Source: Oscillospiraceae bacterium
Lineage (GTDB): Bacteria; Bacillota; Clostridia; Oscillospirales; Oscillospiraceae
Direction of reading: 5' to 3'
Assembly (NCBI GenBank): GCA_009779845.1
Contig: WRBE01000015.1
Coordinates: 1 to 50,478 of the forward strand
Length of the DNA: 50,478 nt
Positions within the stretch are counted from its first letter, which is position 1. Every line of letters starts with the position of its first letter. A program made the translations under genes and the position numbers. Shown here one piece after another: positions 16,091 through 23,632 of the stretch. The notes beneath the pieces were generated by a model. The model saw only the letters and a program-made list of their open reading frames with translations, did not search any database and was not told where the DNA came from.

Positions 16091-16993
16091 CTACTCCTGC
16101 TCGCCGGGGACATAAACCTGCACGCCGGGATGGATGGCGGAGAGTTCTACTTCTACATGCTCTCCGCCGGCTTCGCCGTCCCGGGTCCATGGGACAGGTT
16201 CTTCAAACCGAAAGCAAATCCGGCGGGCTTTGAATATTTGAACGTATTCAGAGTCGTATTTCCGGGTCAACACGTCCATGACAATGGCGTTCAATTCCAG
16301 CAAATTCTGGGGTGGCTTGACTAGGATGACCTCAAACACACCGTCACCTAAGTTCACCAAATTCGATTTAAGTTTGAGTAACCCAGCGATAGAAGTTGTA
16401 TTGGTCACGCTGCCGAAAATAAACTCGCCCGTTATAGGGGGGCCGTCGTCATACTCCACCACCACCTTTCGGGGGGTAATCTTCGACAAACGCCCCACGC
16501 CTTCTAAGACATAGGCCAGTTGTCCCAAGGTCTGTTTATTCTCTATCGGCGTCTGATAGGCCACTTCGGTAAATGCGCCGAAGGCCGCAATGTAGGTAAA
16601 ATAGTTACTCCCGAACCGACCCACGTCTATGGGGATGGGGGTGCCGTTTAAAATCACCTCCGCCGCCCGGATGGGGTCTCTGGGCAGACCGAGGGTATTT
16701 GCCATGTCATTTGCCGTGCCCAAGGGGATATACCCCACAGGGGGGCGATGGTTCAGTGCCATGAGGCCAGAGATGGTTTCGCCTAACGTCCCGTCGCCGC
16801 CGATACAGGCGGCAATGTCGTAGTCTGCGGCGTACCGTTCCGCCAGCTCCCTAGCGTGGCCGGAATGCCGGGTCATATACACAGTCACAGCGGCACCGCT
16901 GCCGCAAAGAACCTCCAAAATATGGGAAATTTCCGTGCGGTATTGGCCTTTCCCCGCCTTGGGGTTTATGATGAGCATGATGCGTTTTTCCAT
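16091..16993 (-). CDS. Diacylglycerol-kinase-family lipid kinase (YegS/DgkB-like)
   Basis: A 300-residue protein with the lipid-kinase signature: LIINPKAGKG at the N-terminus, CIGGDGTLGETISGL for the nucleotide loop, and PLGTANDMANTLGLP. A C-terminal beta-sandwich follows, ending in HPGVQVYVPG. It phosphorylates diacylglycerol or a related lipid at the membrane inner face (family knowledge). ATG at 16993. The likely ribosome site (GGAGGA) lies inside the left terminal repeat of the short element at 17004-17148, 11 nt upstream, so that element supplies the initiation signal. Confidence 0.92.
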   Translation of the reverse strand: MEKRIMLIINPKAGKGQYRTEISHILEVLCGSGAAVTVYMTRHSGHARELAERYAADYDIAACIGGDGTLGETISGLMALNHRPPVGYIPLGTANDMANTLGLPRDPIRAAEVILNGTPIPIDVGRFGSNYFTYIAAFGAFTEVAYQTPIENKQTLGQLAYVLEGVGRLSKITPRKVVVEYDDGPPITGEFIFGSVTNTTSIAGLLKLKSNLVNLGDGVFEVILVKPPQNLLELNAIVMDVLTRKYDSEYVQIFKARRICFRFEEPVPWTRDGEAGGEHVEVELSAIHPGVQVYVPGEQE

Positions 16994-17003
16994 CTAATAC
17001 TAG

Positions 17004-17148
17004 TCCTCCATAAAAAGAGCTGCATCTTTGAACGGTCTTTTCTCGCGTCACCTCGTTGTCCTCCTTGCTGGGTGACAGCTCGCCTGCGTCGTCCGCCTTG
17101 TGGCACGAAAAAATCTTCACAAAGCTTGCAACACTGTTTATGGAGGAT
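17004..17148. mobile_element. MITE-like element B, 145 bp
   Basis: TCCTCCATAAA at 17004-17014 and its complement TTTATGGAGGA at 17138-17148, with weaker pairing inward. The core matches element A at 2263-2422: GTTGTC.TCCTTGC.GGG and CGCCTG.GTC.TCCGCCT appear in both. There is no coding capacity. Each end presents a ribosome-site-like GGAGGA facing outward. Confidence 0.7.
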
Positions 17149-17296
17149 CAGCATGAGACACGTTCCAATCATATCTATACTCGATATCCTTTGATTTTAC
17201 CAAATTTGGGGGTATTTGTCTATGGAGAACCCTACATGATTTCTCTCTTGGGCGGCAAAACTAGTCGAATCTTACCTTTTCAATGGAGAACAAAAC

Positions 17297-19258
17297 ATGG
17301 AAAACAGATTAAACCAAGCCGTATCGCCCTATCTGCGCAGTCACGCAGACAACCCGATTCACTGGTATCAATGGAGCCCTGCCGCTTTTACAGAGGCCAG
17401 AGAGCGGGATGTGCCGATTTTCCTCAGCGTGGGTTATTCTACGTGCCACTGGTGCCACGTGATGAACCGAGAGAGTTTCATGGACACGCAAGTGGCGGAT
17501 ATGCTCAACCGTCACTTTGTCGCAATCAAGCTAGACCGGGAAGAGCGGCCTGATATTGACCACCTGTACATGGAGGCATGTACCGCCATGACCGGTCAGG
17601 GGGGCTGGCCCTTGACCGCCTTCCTCAACCACGATAAAAGTCCCTTTTTCGCCGGGACATATTACCCGAAGACGCATCTGTTAGACATTCTCGCCCGTGT
17701 CCGGGGCATGTGGCAGTCTGACAAACATCAGCTAATGGCGGCCGGGGGTGAGATGCTCAGTTTCCTCTCACGCCCTGTGACCACCGACGGTACCGAGCAC
17801 CGGCACGCCTGTGTCGAGGCGGGCATCCAATCGCTCGTGAATAGCTTTGACCCCGACTATGGCGGGTTTCACCCGGCACCTAAATTTCCCGCCATGCAGC
17901 GGCTGCTGTTCTTGCTCCGCTATGCTCAAGTGGGGGAGGACAGGGAGGGTGCGCAAGAAATGGTCGCAAAAACTCTCACTGGCATGGCAGAGGGCGGACT
18001 GTTTGACCATGTGGGCGGCGGGTTTTTCCGCTACAGCACGGACACCCGTTGGCACATTCCCCATTACGAAAAAATGCTTTACGACAACGCCATGGCTGTC
18101 CTCACCTACGCTGAGGCCGCTGTGGCCCTAGACACACCTTATTTTGCAGACATCGCCCGGTCTTGCGTGGATTTCATCCGCCGAGAGCTGACGGCCCCGG
18201 CGGGCGGGTTTTACACTGCCCTAGACGCAGAAAACGACCAAGGCGAGGGCGCCTATTACCTCTGGACTCGCACCCAAGTGACAGAGGTGTTGGGGCCAGA
18301 CCGTGCTGTCCAGTTTTGCAATGCCTTTTCCATCGGGGATAATGTAAGCCTGCCCCATCGCATCGGCAAGGGTGTGGCCGCCGAACACGCAGGGGATTTG
18401 AATCAGCTTTTGGCCCATAGGGAACAGCGAGACCGCCCCTTCCGGGACGAGAAAATTTTAGCCTCGTCTAACGCCCTGTTAGCGGCGGTGTTGGCCTCTG
18501 CCGGGCGGCTGTTGGGGGAGCGGGACTGGATTGATTTAGCGGAGTCTACTTGTCAAGCTGTGCTAGAAAAACTGGCCCAAAATGGGCGGCTGTTTGCATC
18601 ATTTATGGCGGGGTCGTCCCACCAAAAGGCGGTGTTGGACGACTACGCCTACTTGGTCTGGGCACTGATTGAGTTGTATCAGGCTACCTTTGACCCCAAG
18701 TGGTTGGGGCTTGCGCTACACTGGAACGCCCACACGTTGGAACTCTTCGGCGGTACCGGAGGCGGGCTGTTCCTCTCCGGGCGGGATGTGACGGATTTGC
18801 CCCTGCGGCAAAAGGTTTATTTAGATGGCCCTGTGCCGTCGGGGAACGCCGTGGCGTGTATGAACCTGTTGCGGCTCCACGCGCTCAGTAAAGACGAGAC
18901 CTGCCTCACTGCCGCCGAAGGGATTCTCACCGGGGCGCGGGGGGCCATCAGCCGCTATCCCACCTCCGGCACGGGGCTACTCTCTGCGATTTTACTATTG
19001 GGGAATGTAGGCACCCTGACTATCTCGGCGGGGGAGAACCAACAAGCGTTACTCCAAGCCGCCGGGGGCTATCGCCCCTTCCTGCAAAGTGCCGTGGTCG
19101 GCAGAGAGGGCGGGCCGCAGGCCCCGGTAGATAGGTTGGTGCCGACTACGCAACATGCCGCTCCGGTAGACGGACAAGCGGCGGCCTATTACTGCGACCG
19201 GAGCGGGTGTCACCGACCGGTTATCGCAGGGGATGTATTGGCGGAGATGTTGGGGTAG
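17297..19258 (+). CDS. Thioredoxin-domain protein of the YyaL/DUF255 family
   Basis: A 653-residue protein, normal family length. The N-terminal thioredoxin-like domain (residues 1-160) has LSVGYSTCHWCHVMNRESF with both cysteines; the rest is an alpha/alpha-barrel of the N-acylglucosamine-epimerase type (GLFDHVGGGFFRYSTD, PHYEKMLYDNA, GAYYLWTRTQVTEVLG). It is called a spermatogenesis-associated-20 homolog; its role in bacteria is unsettled. ATG at 17297 has TGGAGAAC upstream. A related motif (TATGGAGAACC) stands 70 nt earlier. It is monocistronic, ending at a hairpin. Confidence 0.92.
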   Translation: MENRLNQAVSPYLRSHADNPIHWYQWSPAAFTEARERDVPIFLSVGYSTCHWCHVMNRESFMDTQVADMLNRHFVAIKLDREERPDIDHLYMEACTAMTGQGGWPLTAFLNHDKSPFFAGTYYPKTHLLDILARVRGMWQSDKHQLMAAGGEMLSFLSRPVTTDGTEHRHACVEAGIQSLVNSFDPDYGGFHPAPKFPAMQRLLFLLRYAQVGEDREGAQEMVAKTLTGMAEGGLFDHVGGGFFRYSTDTRWHIPHYEKMLYDNAMAVLTYAEAAVALDTPYFADIARSCVDFIRRELTAPAGGFYTALDAENDQGEGAYYLWTRTQVTEVLGPDRAVQFCNAFSIGDNVSLPHRIGKGVAAEHAGDLNQLLAHREQRDRPFRDEKILASSNALLAAVLASAGRLLGERDWIDLAESTCQAVLEKLAQNGRLFASFMAGSSHQKAVLDDYAYLVWALIELYQATFDPKWLGLALHWNAHTLELFGGTGGGLFLSGRDVTDLPLRQKVYLDGPVPSGNAVACMNLLRLHALSKDETCLTAAEGILTGARGAISRYPTSGTGLLSAILLLGNVGTLTISAGENQQALLQAAGGYRPFLQSAVVGREGGPQAPVDRLVPTTQHAAPVDGQAAAYYCDRSGCHRPVIAGDVLAEMLG

Positions 19259-19267
19259 GAGGACAAA

Positions 19268-19293
19268 GACGGCGTAGCAACTGCTACGCCGTC
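19268..19293. terminator. Hairpin between convergent genes
   Basis: GACGGCGTAGCA pairs with TGCTACGCCGTC, 12 bp with a 2-nt loop. It serves yyaL-like (plus) and the SPFH gene (minus). T-runs are short on both sides. Confidence 0.65.
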
Positions 19294-19312
19294 TGGTAAT
19301 GTATATGCGATC

Positions 19313-20230
19313 TTACGCTTTTGGTGTGGGAGCGGCCGGGTCTGTTACAATCTCTTTCAATCCGGCGGCGAGGCCCGCCAGCCCTTGGATTTCAGAGGGG
19401 ATAATAATCTTCGTTGCACGACCATTTGCGGCGGCGGCGAAGGCCTCTAGGGCGCGGATTTGAATGACCTGCTCACAAGGTGCGGCCTCGTTGATCCGGC
19501 GAATCCCGTCGGCGGTGGCGGTTTGGACGGCTAAGATGGCCTCGGCCTCCCCTTGGGCTTCCAGAATCACAGACTGCTTCTTGGCATCAGCACGGAGGAT
19601 GGCGGCCTCTTTCTCCCCTTGGGCGACCAGAATGGCGCTTTGCTTTTCGCCTTCTGCCCGGAGGATGTTTTGCCGCTTTTCACGCTCGGCTCGCATCTCT
19701 TTTTCCATGGACTCTTGGACATCCCGTGGCGGCTCGATGCTCTTGATTTCAACACGAGTAACCTTGATACCCCATGGGTCTGTGGCTTCGTCCAGAATGG
19801 TGCGAAGCTTGCCGTTGATATAGTCACGGCTGGTCAGGGTTTGGTCAAGCTCCATCTCACCAACGATGTTACGCAATGTGGTTGCAGTTAGGCTACCCAA
19901 CGCCATAATGGGGTTTTCTGCACCGTAGGTGTAGAGCTTCGGGTCTGTGACTTCAAAGTATACAAAAGAGTCCACCTCAATCGAGACACCCTCTTTTGTG
20001 ATGACGGCCCGAGGTGGGTTGTCTAAAATCTGCTCTTTCAAGCTGACCACTTTCGCCACACGCTCAATAAACGGTGTTTTCCAGTGGAGGCCCACGCCCC
20101 AAGTGGTCTTGTAAGCCCCCAGCCGCTCAATGACAACGGCCCGTGCCTGTTGGACGATTCGGATATTCTTCAACACAATGATAATAATGACTGCCAGCAA
20201 AAATGCAGCAATATACCCTAAAATAACCAT
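19313..20230 (-). CDS. SPFH/Band 7 membrane protein (QmcA/stomatin-like)
   Basis: A 305-residue protein with an N-terminal membrane segment (residues 2-22), then the SPFH domain (VIERLGAYKTTWGVGLHWKTPFIERV, DPWGIKVTRVEIKSIEPPRDVQESMEKEMRAEREKR). A long Ala/Glu-rich coiled coil carries repeats of the form EGEKQSAILVAQGEKEAAILRA, and a short C-terminus follows. SPFH proteins form oligomeric rings in membrane microdomains. It is cotranscribed with the NfeD gene 27 nt upstream, the usual pairing in which NfeD and the SPFH protein act together. Confidence 0.93.
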   Translation of the reverse strand: MVILGYIAAFLLAVIIIIVLKNIRIVQQARAVVIERLGAYKTTWGVGLHWKTPFIERVAKVVSLKEQILDNPPRAVITKEGVSIEVDSFVYFEVTDPKLYTYGAENPIMALGSLTATTLRNIVGEMELDQTLTSRDYINGKLRTILDEATDPWGIKVTRVEIKSIEPPRDVQESMEKEMRAEREKRQNILRAEGEKQSAILVAQGEKEAAILRADAKKQSVILEAQGEAEAILAVQTATADGIRRINEAAPCEQVIQIRALEAFAAAANGRATKIIIPSEIQGLAGLAAGLKEIVTDPAAPTPKA

Positions 20231-20257
20231 GTTCTTTCTTCCTCCTTCAATGTTGTG

Positions 20258-20755
20258 TTATACATGTGTATGTTCTTCCGTGTTCTGTTCTTCCACCGCC
20301 GGGGCGGCCTCTGCTACTACATGTGGTCGGACGATGAGCTTAACACCTTCAATGCGTAAGATATCCACCTGAGTGTCCACTTCGATGGGTTCATCTGTTT
20401 CACTGCGGGCGGTCCAGAGTTTGCCGTCTACGTACACGGTGCCTTTGCCGTCTATGTTATGGACGGTTTCCCGCACGATGCCTATCATCTCTAACGCACG
20501 ATTGGCATTGGTCGGGGTCTCTCTGACTTTGGCGTACTTTTTCACCAGCGGTCGGGTGAAGTACAAACTGACGCCGGAAATCACCAGGAAAATCGCAATC
20601 TGCAACAACAGTAATTCCGGCTGGGGTGCAACGGCGGCACTGATTAGGGCACCGGCGGCCCCCAAGGCAAGCCAAATCGAGGTAAGCCCTGATGTAACAA
20701 TCTCGATGATGATGAATAAGACCAGCAAAACAGCCCACATGATAATAAATTCCAT
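20258..20755 (-). CDS. NfeD-family membrane protein
   Basis: A 165-residue short NfeD: a three- or four-segment hydrophobic N-terminal half (MEFIIMWAVLLVLFIIIEI to FTRPLVKKYAK) and a C-terminal OB-fold (ALEMIGIVRETVHNI, GTVYVDGKLWTARSE, VDILRIEGVKLIV). It matches NfeD1b, which pairs with SPFH proteins. ATG at 20755 has AAAGGAGGG upstream; the longer reading from 20776 lacks that site. It is first in a two-gene operon with the SPFH gene. Confidence 0.93.
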   Translation of the reverse strand: MEFIIMWAVLLVLFIIIEIVTSGLTSIWLALGAAGALISAAVAPQPELLLLQIAIFLVISGVSLYFTRPLVKKYAKVRETPTNANRALEMIGIVRETVHNIDGKGTVYVDGKLWTARSETDEPIEVDTQVDILRIEGVKLIVRPHVVAEAAPAVEEQNTEEHTHV

Positions 20756-20789
20756 GCAATCCCTCCTTTCACACAAGTTCTTATGATAC

Positions 20790-20798
20790 AGTATATCA
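20790..20798 (-). promoter_or_regulatory. Extended -10 promoter of nfeD
   Basis: Minus-strand TG-A-TATACT, with TCGCAA 18 nt upstream as a weak -35. It lies 35 nt before the ATG. Confidence 0.55.
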
Positions 20799-20898
20799 CA
20801 CTATGGGGCAAAATTGCGAAAAAATATTTGGTAGAATTGAAATTGCGGAGTATGTTGCATGAGTTTCGGTGGTGCTGGAAGAGATAAAGGGCCGCAAA

Positions 20899-20927
20899 GG
20901 GGATAGCCATACAACTAGGCTATCCCC
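20899..20927. terminator. Hairpin after the hicA remnant
   Basis: GGGGATAGCC and GGCTATCCCC around a 9-nt loop, just past the stop of the hicA fragment. It would end the hicBA transcript on the minus strand; the T-run is short. Confidence 0.6.
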
Positions 20928-20929
20928 TC

Positions 20930-21040
20930 TCAATTGGCAATCACGCAGTGAACCTGCCCTGCCGCTAAATGTCTTTCATTAGTTCTTCCAATGGCTTCCA
21001 GTGCTTTTATGACTTGCTGTGGCCTGAGCACCGGCGGCAT
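20930..21040 (-). pseudogene. HicA toxin remnant
   Basis: The ATG overlaps the hicB stop (TAATG), as hicB-hicA pairs often do. The first 18 residues, MPPVLRPQQVIKALEAIG, fit the HicA start; then the dsRNA-binding core with the catalytic GSH histidine is missing. The frame ends after 36 codons. In another frame the same stretch reads PLEELMKDI then stop, like a HicA C-terminus. An internal deletion that also shifted the frame explains this. No active toxin would be made. Confidence 0.55.
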
Positions 21041-21243
21041 TATATTGCGACCTCCAGCGTAGTCACAAATGTCTGCGCTGTTACCGGCATCGCCTCATCT
21101 TCGTAGTATAGCTCTAATGCTTCGCGTAGGTTGGCGATTGCTTCATCCATGGTTTCTCCCTGAGATGCAACGCTATTTTCGAGACATTTGGCTACGTACC
21201 ATGCATCGTCTTTTTGTATGACGGCTGTAAATAGTTTGCTCAT
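21040..21243 (-). CDS. HicB-family antitoxin
   Basis: A 67-residue protein of the short HicB type: FTAVIQKDDAWYVAKCLENSVASQGETMDEAIANLREALELYYE is the partial RNase-H-like fold of this family. There is no C-terminal DNA-binding extension. HicB normally binds and silences HicA. Here the partner gene downstream is truncated, so this is a probable orphan antitoxin. It has its own promoter and GGAGGG ribosome site. Confidence 0.88.
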   Translation of the reverse strand: MSKLFTAVIQKDDAWYVAKCLENSVASQGETMDEAIANLREALELYYEDEAMPVTAQTFVTTLEVAI

Positions 21244-21269
21244 GGTGAACCCTCCTAGTTTTTTCTTCT

Positions 21270-21298
21270 ATTGTACTCAATTCCACTCTAAAAATCAA
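21270..21298 (-). promoter_or_regulatory. Promoter of hicB
   Basis: Minus-strand TTGATT, 17-nt spacer, TACAAT; 27 nt before the ATG. Confidence 0.75.
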
Positions 21299-21374
21299 CA
21301 CACCCTGTGCCGCTTGGCAATATGTTGATAAAAAAGAGCCGTACACTTTTCGATCTTTTTCAAACCGATATCAC

Positions 21375-21403
21375 TTGACAAAGCGCACAAAAGCGGCTAG
21401 AGT
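21375..21403 (+). promoter_or_regulatory. Promoter of the MFS gene
   Basis: TTGACA, 17-nt spacer, TAGAGT. It predicts a leader of about 50 nt that contains the hairpin at 21423-21454. Confidence 0.7.
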
Positions 21404-21422
21404 GTGTCGGAGAGAATTGATT

Positions 21423-21454
21423 ACCCCCTTGGGGGTATCTTCAAACCCCCAAGG
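21423..21454 (+). promoter_or_regulatory. Leader hairpins that can hide the ribosome site
   Basis: Two alternative folds share one strand. ACCCCCTTGGGGGT (21423-21436) is a perfect palindrome. CCTTGGGGGT (21427-21436) also pairs with ACCCCCAAGG (21445-21454), loop 8 nt. The second stem includes the AAGG of the AAGGAG ribosome site of the MFS gene, so folding would limit translation. Confidence 0.55.
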
Positions 21455-21462
21455 AGAAATTT

Positions 21463-22737
21463 ATGCGAAACCATTCACTGATCAAAACACTGACCGGCCT
21501 GCGCGGCAACCCGCGGGCTTGCGTGTATACAGAGCCCTTGTGGGGCATCCCGTTCTTCCTCTTTATGCCCTTTGCATCGGTATATATGATGATGCTTGGC
21601 GTGTCAGACTGGCAAATTGGCGTCATTGCATCGATATTTGTATTCTCCCGGGCGATTTGGTCGGTGTTAGGCGGTGCGATTACAGACAAATTGGGCCGGA
21701 AAAAGGCGACGTTTATCTTTGACATGCTTTCTTGGTCTATTCCTTGCCTTATCTGGGCATTCTCGCAAAATTTTTGGTGGTTCGCTGCGGCTGCGATGTT
21801 TAATGGTGTGTCTGAGGTCACGACGAATTCGTGGAACTGTTTGCTTGTTGAAGACGCAGAGAAAAGCAAGCTGGTCGATATCTATGCGTGGGTACACATA
21901 TCCGGGCTGGTCGCAGTGTTTTTTGCACCCCTCGCCGGACTTTTGGTGGAGGGAATCGGGCTCGTACTTGCCGTGCGGATTTTATATTTGTTCTCCTTTG
22001 CCTCTATGACGCTGAAATTTTTCATCTTGAACAAATACGCAGATGAGACCCAGGTCGGCAAAGAACGGCTTCGCGAAACAAAGCAGGTGTCGATCATCGC
22101 CCTGCTTTCCGGTTACGGCGGCGTGGCACGCAAATTGTTCCAATCGGCGCAAATGCGCCTTGCGTTGATGACCATTGCGTTTTTTGCGATCATCACGCTG
22201 GTGACGAACACGTTTTTTGGCCTGTATGTCATGCGGAATCTCGGTATGCCGGACTATTTCCTTGCCTATTTCCCGATTATCCGCTCGGCGATTATGCTTG
22301 CGTTTTTGTTTATCATCCAACCTAAAATCGAGAAATTCGGCATGAAAGGGCCCATGCTGATTGGGATATTCCTATACATACTCGCCTACACTGCGCTTAT
22401 CGCCTTGCCGTCAGGTAATCTGTGGCTGTTGATTGTCTGTATTTTCATAGAATCATGCGCCCACGGGCTGGTTTGGCCCCGCCGAGACTCGATCCAAGCG
22501 CTATTTATTGAGCCGGACGAGCGTGCGCAATTAAACAGCGTGCTTGCCAGCATGGTGCTTACCGTGACCATTCCCTTTGGGTATCTATCCGGTTGGTTAT
22601 CCGGCTTAGACGGCAGGTTGCCGTTTGTGCTGGTTGTTGTAGTTCTTGCAGTGGCATTTGTTGTGACGATGGTAAGCCGTGCACTACGTGCAGAAAACGT
22701 TCGTGCATTGGAAGCAGAGCGAGCAGAACGTGCGTGA
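21463..22737 (+). CDS. MFS transporter
   Basis: A 424-residue, 12-segment major-facilitator protein. The A-like loop is GGAITDKLGRKKATF after the second segment, and a basic loop (KERLRETKQ) lies between the two halves. The C-terminal tail is charged (ALEAERAERA). Substrate unknown; sugar or drug export are both possible. ATG 21463 with AAGGAG. The leader can form a hairpin over that ribosome site. It is not in an operon with the next gene, which has its own promoter. Confidence 0.85.
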   Translation: MRNHSLIKTLTGLRGNPRACVYTEPLWGIPFFLFMPFASVYMMMLGVSDWQIGVIASIFVFSRAIWSVLGGAITDKLGRKKATFIFDMLSWSIPCLIWAFSQNFWWFAAAAMFNGVSEVTTNSWNCLLVEDAEKSKLVDIYAWVHISGLVAVFFAPLAGLLVEGIGLVLAVRILYLFSFASMTLKFFILNKYADETQVGKERLRETKQVSIIALLSGYGGVARKLFQSAQMRLALMTIAFFAIITLVTNTFFGLYVMRNLGMPDYFLAYFPIIRSAIMLAFLFIIQPKIEKFGMKGPMLIGIFLYILAYTALIALPSGNLWLLIVCIFIESCAHGLVWPRRDSIQALFIEPDERAQLNSVLASMVLTVTIPFGYLSGWLSGLDGRLPFVLVVVVLAVAFVVTMVSRALRAENVRALEAERAERA

Positions 22738-22774
22738 TAGCGCATAATGATGAAACATGTCGTTCGGTTTTCGG

Positions 22775-22803
22775 TTGTGCCCGCAGGAAAAATGTGCTAC
22801 ACT
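22775..22803 (+). promoter_or_regulatory. Promoter of the NYN gene and prfB
   Basis: TTGTGC, 17-nt spacer, TACACT, 35 nt before the NYN start. Confidence 0.65.
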
Positions 22804-22837
22804 AGAGACAAATCTATTTTGAGAGTGAGGGGCCTCC

Positions 22838-23629
22838 ATGAGCGGAAAACCCATGGACTTAAATAACTTACATCTAGCGGTTCTTATTGATGCCGACAAC
22901 GTGCCCTACAGCAGTATCAAAGGCGTGATGGAAGAGGTCGCCATCTACGGTACACCCACCATCAAGCGCATCTACGGCGATTGGACCAGCCCCAATGTAA
23001 GCGGCTGGAAACGGGCGTTGCTGGAACACGCCATTACGCCGGTACAACAGTATGGCTACACCACGGGCAAGAACGCCACAGACTCTGCCATGATTATTGA
23101 TGCCATGGATATCCTCTACAGCGGCAAGACCGATGGGTTTGTGATTTTGTCCTCGGACTCTGACTTCACCCGGCTGGCCATCCGCCTGCGGGAAGCGGGA
23201 CAGAAGGTCATCGGCATTGGAGAGCGGAAAACCCCCGGTGCGTTTATTGTGGCTTGTGATAAGTTTATCTACATTGAGGTCATTCGAGACCATCAGCGTA
23301 GTCAAGAGGGCAAACCCCTGCAAATTTCCCCGAAAAAGGCACCGGAGTTTGCCAAAGCGAAATTCGGGGACTCGCCCCAAGACAAGGGCCCGGCACCCAC
23401 GCAACTTATCGCCGACTCTATCGCCGACATCGCCGATCACGATGGGTATGCGTTCTTAGGGGAGCTGGGGAACCTGCTGCTCAAAAAAGCGCCGGACTTT
23501 GACCCAAGAAACTACGGGTTCCAGAAACTGACCCCGCTGTTGAAATCCATTCCCCGGTTCGAGATTGACGTGCGGCAGACCAGAGATGCCAATATCAAAC
23601 ACATCTACGTCCGTGACCGTGAGGCTTAG
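22838..23629 (+). CDS. NYN-domain (LabA/MARF1-like) putative RNase with C-terminal OST-HTH/LOTUS domain
   Basis: A 263-residue protein. The PIN-like NYN domain (residues 10-155) shows its acidic residues: AVLIDADNVP, NATDSAMIIDAMDIL and FVILSSDSDFTRLA. The C-terminal part, about 185-260 (QLIADSIADIADHDGYAFLGELGNLLLKKAPDFDPRNYGFQKLTPLL), fits an OST-HTH/LOTUS winged helix. NYN enzymes cut RNA, and LOTUS domains bind RNA (family knowledge), so an RNA-processing role is likely. GAGTGAGGGG precedes the ATG. prfB starts 3 nt after its stop, so they are one transcript. Confidence 0.87.
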   Translation: MSGKPMDLNNLHLAVLIDADNVPYSSIKGVMEEVAIYGTPTIKRIYGDWTSPNVSGWKRALLEHAITPVQQYGYTTGKNATDSAMIIDAMDILYSGKTDGFVILSSDSDFTRLAIRLREAGQKVIGIGERKTPGAFIVACDKFIYIEVIRDHQRSQEGKPLQISPKKAPEFAKAKFGDSPQDKGPAPTQLIADSIADIADHDGYAFLGELGNLLLKKAPDFDPRNYGFQKLTPLLKSIPRFEIDVRQTRDANIKHIYVRDREA

Positions 23630-23632
23630 TCT

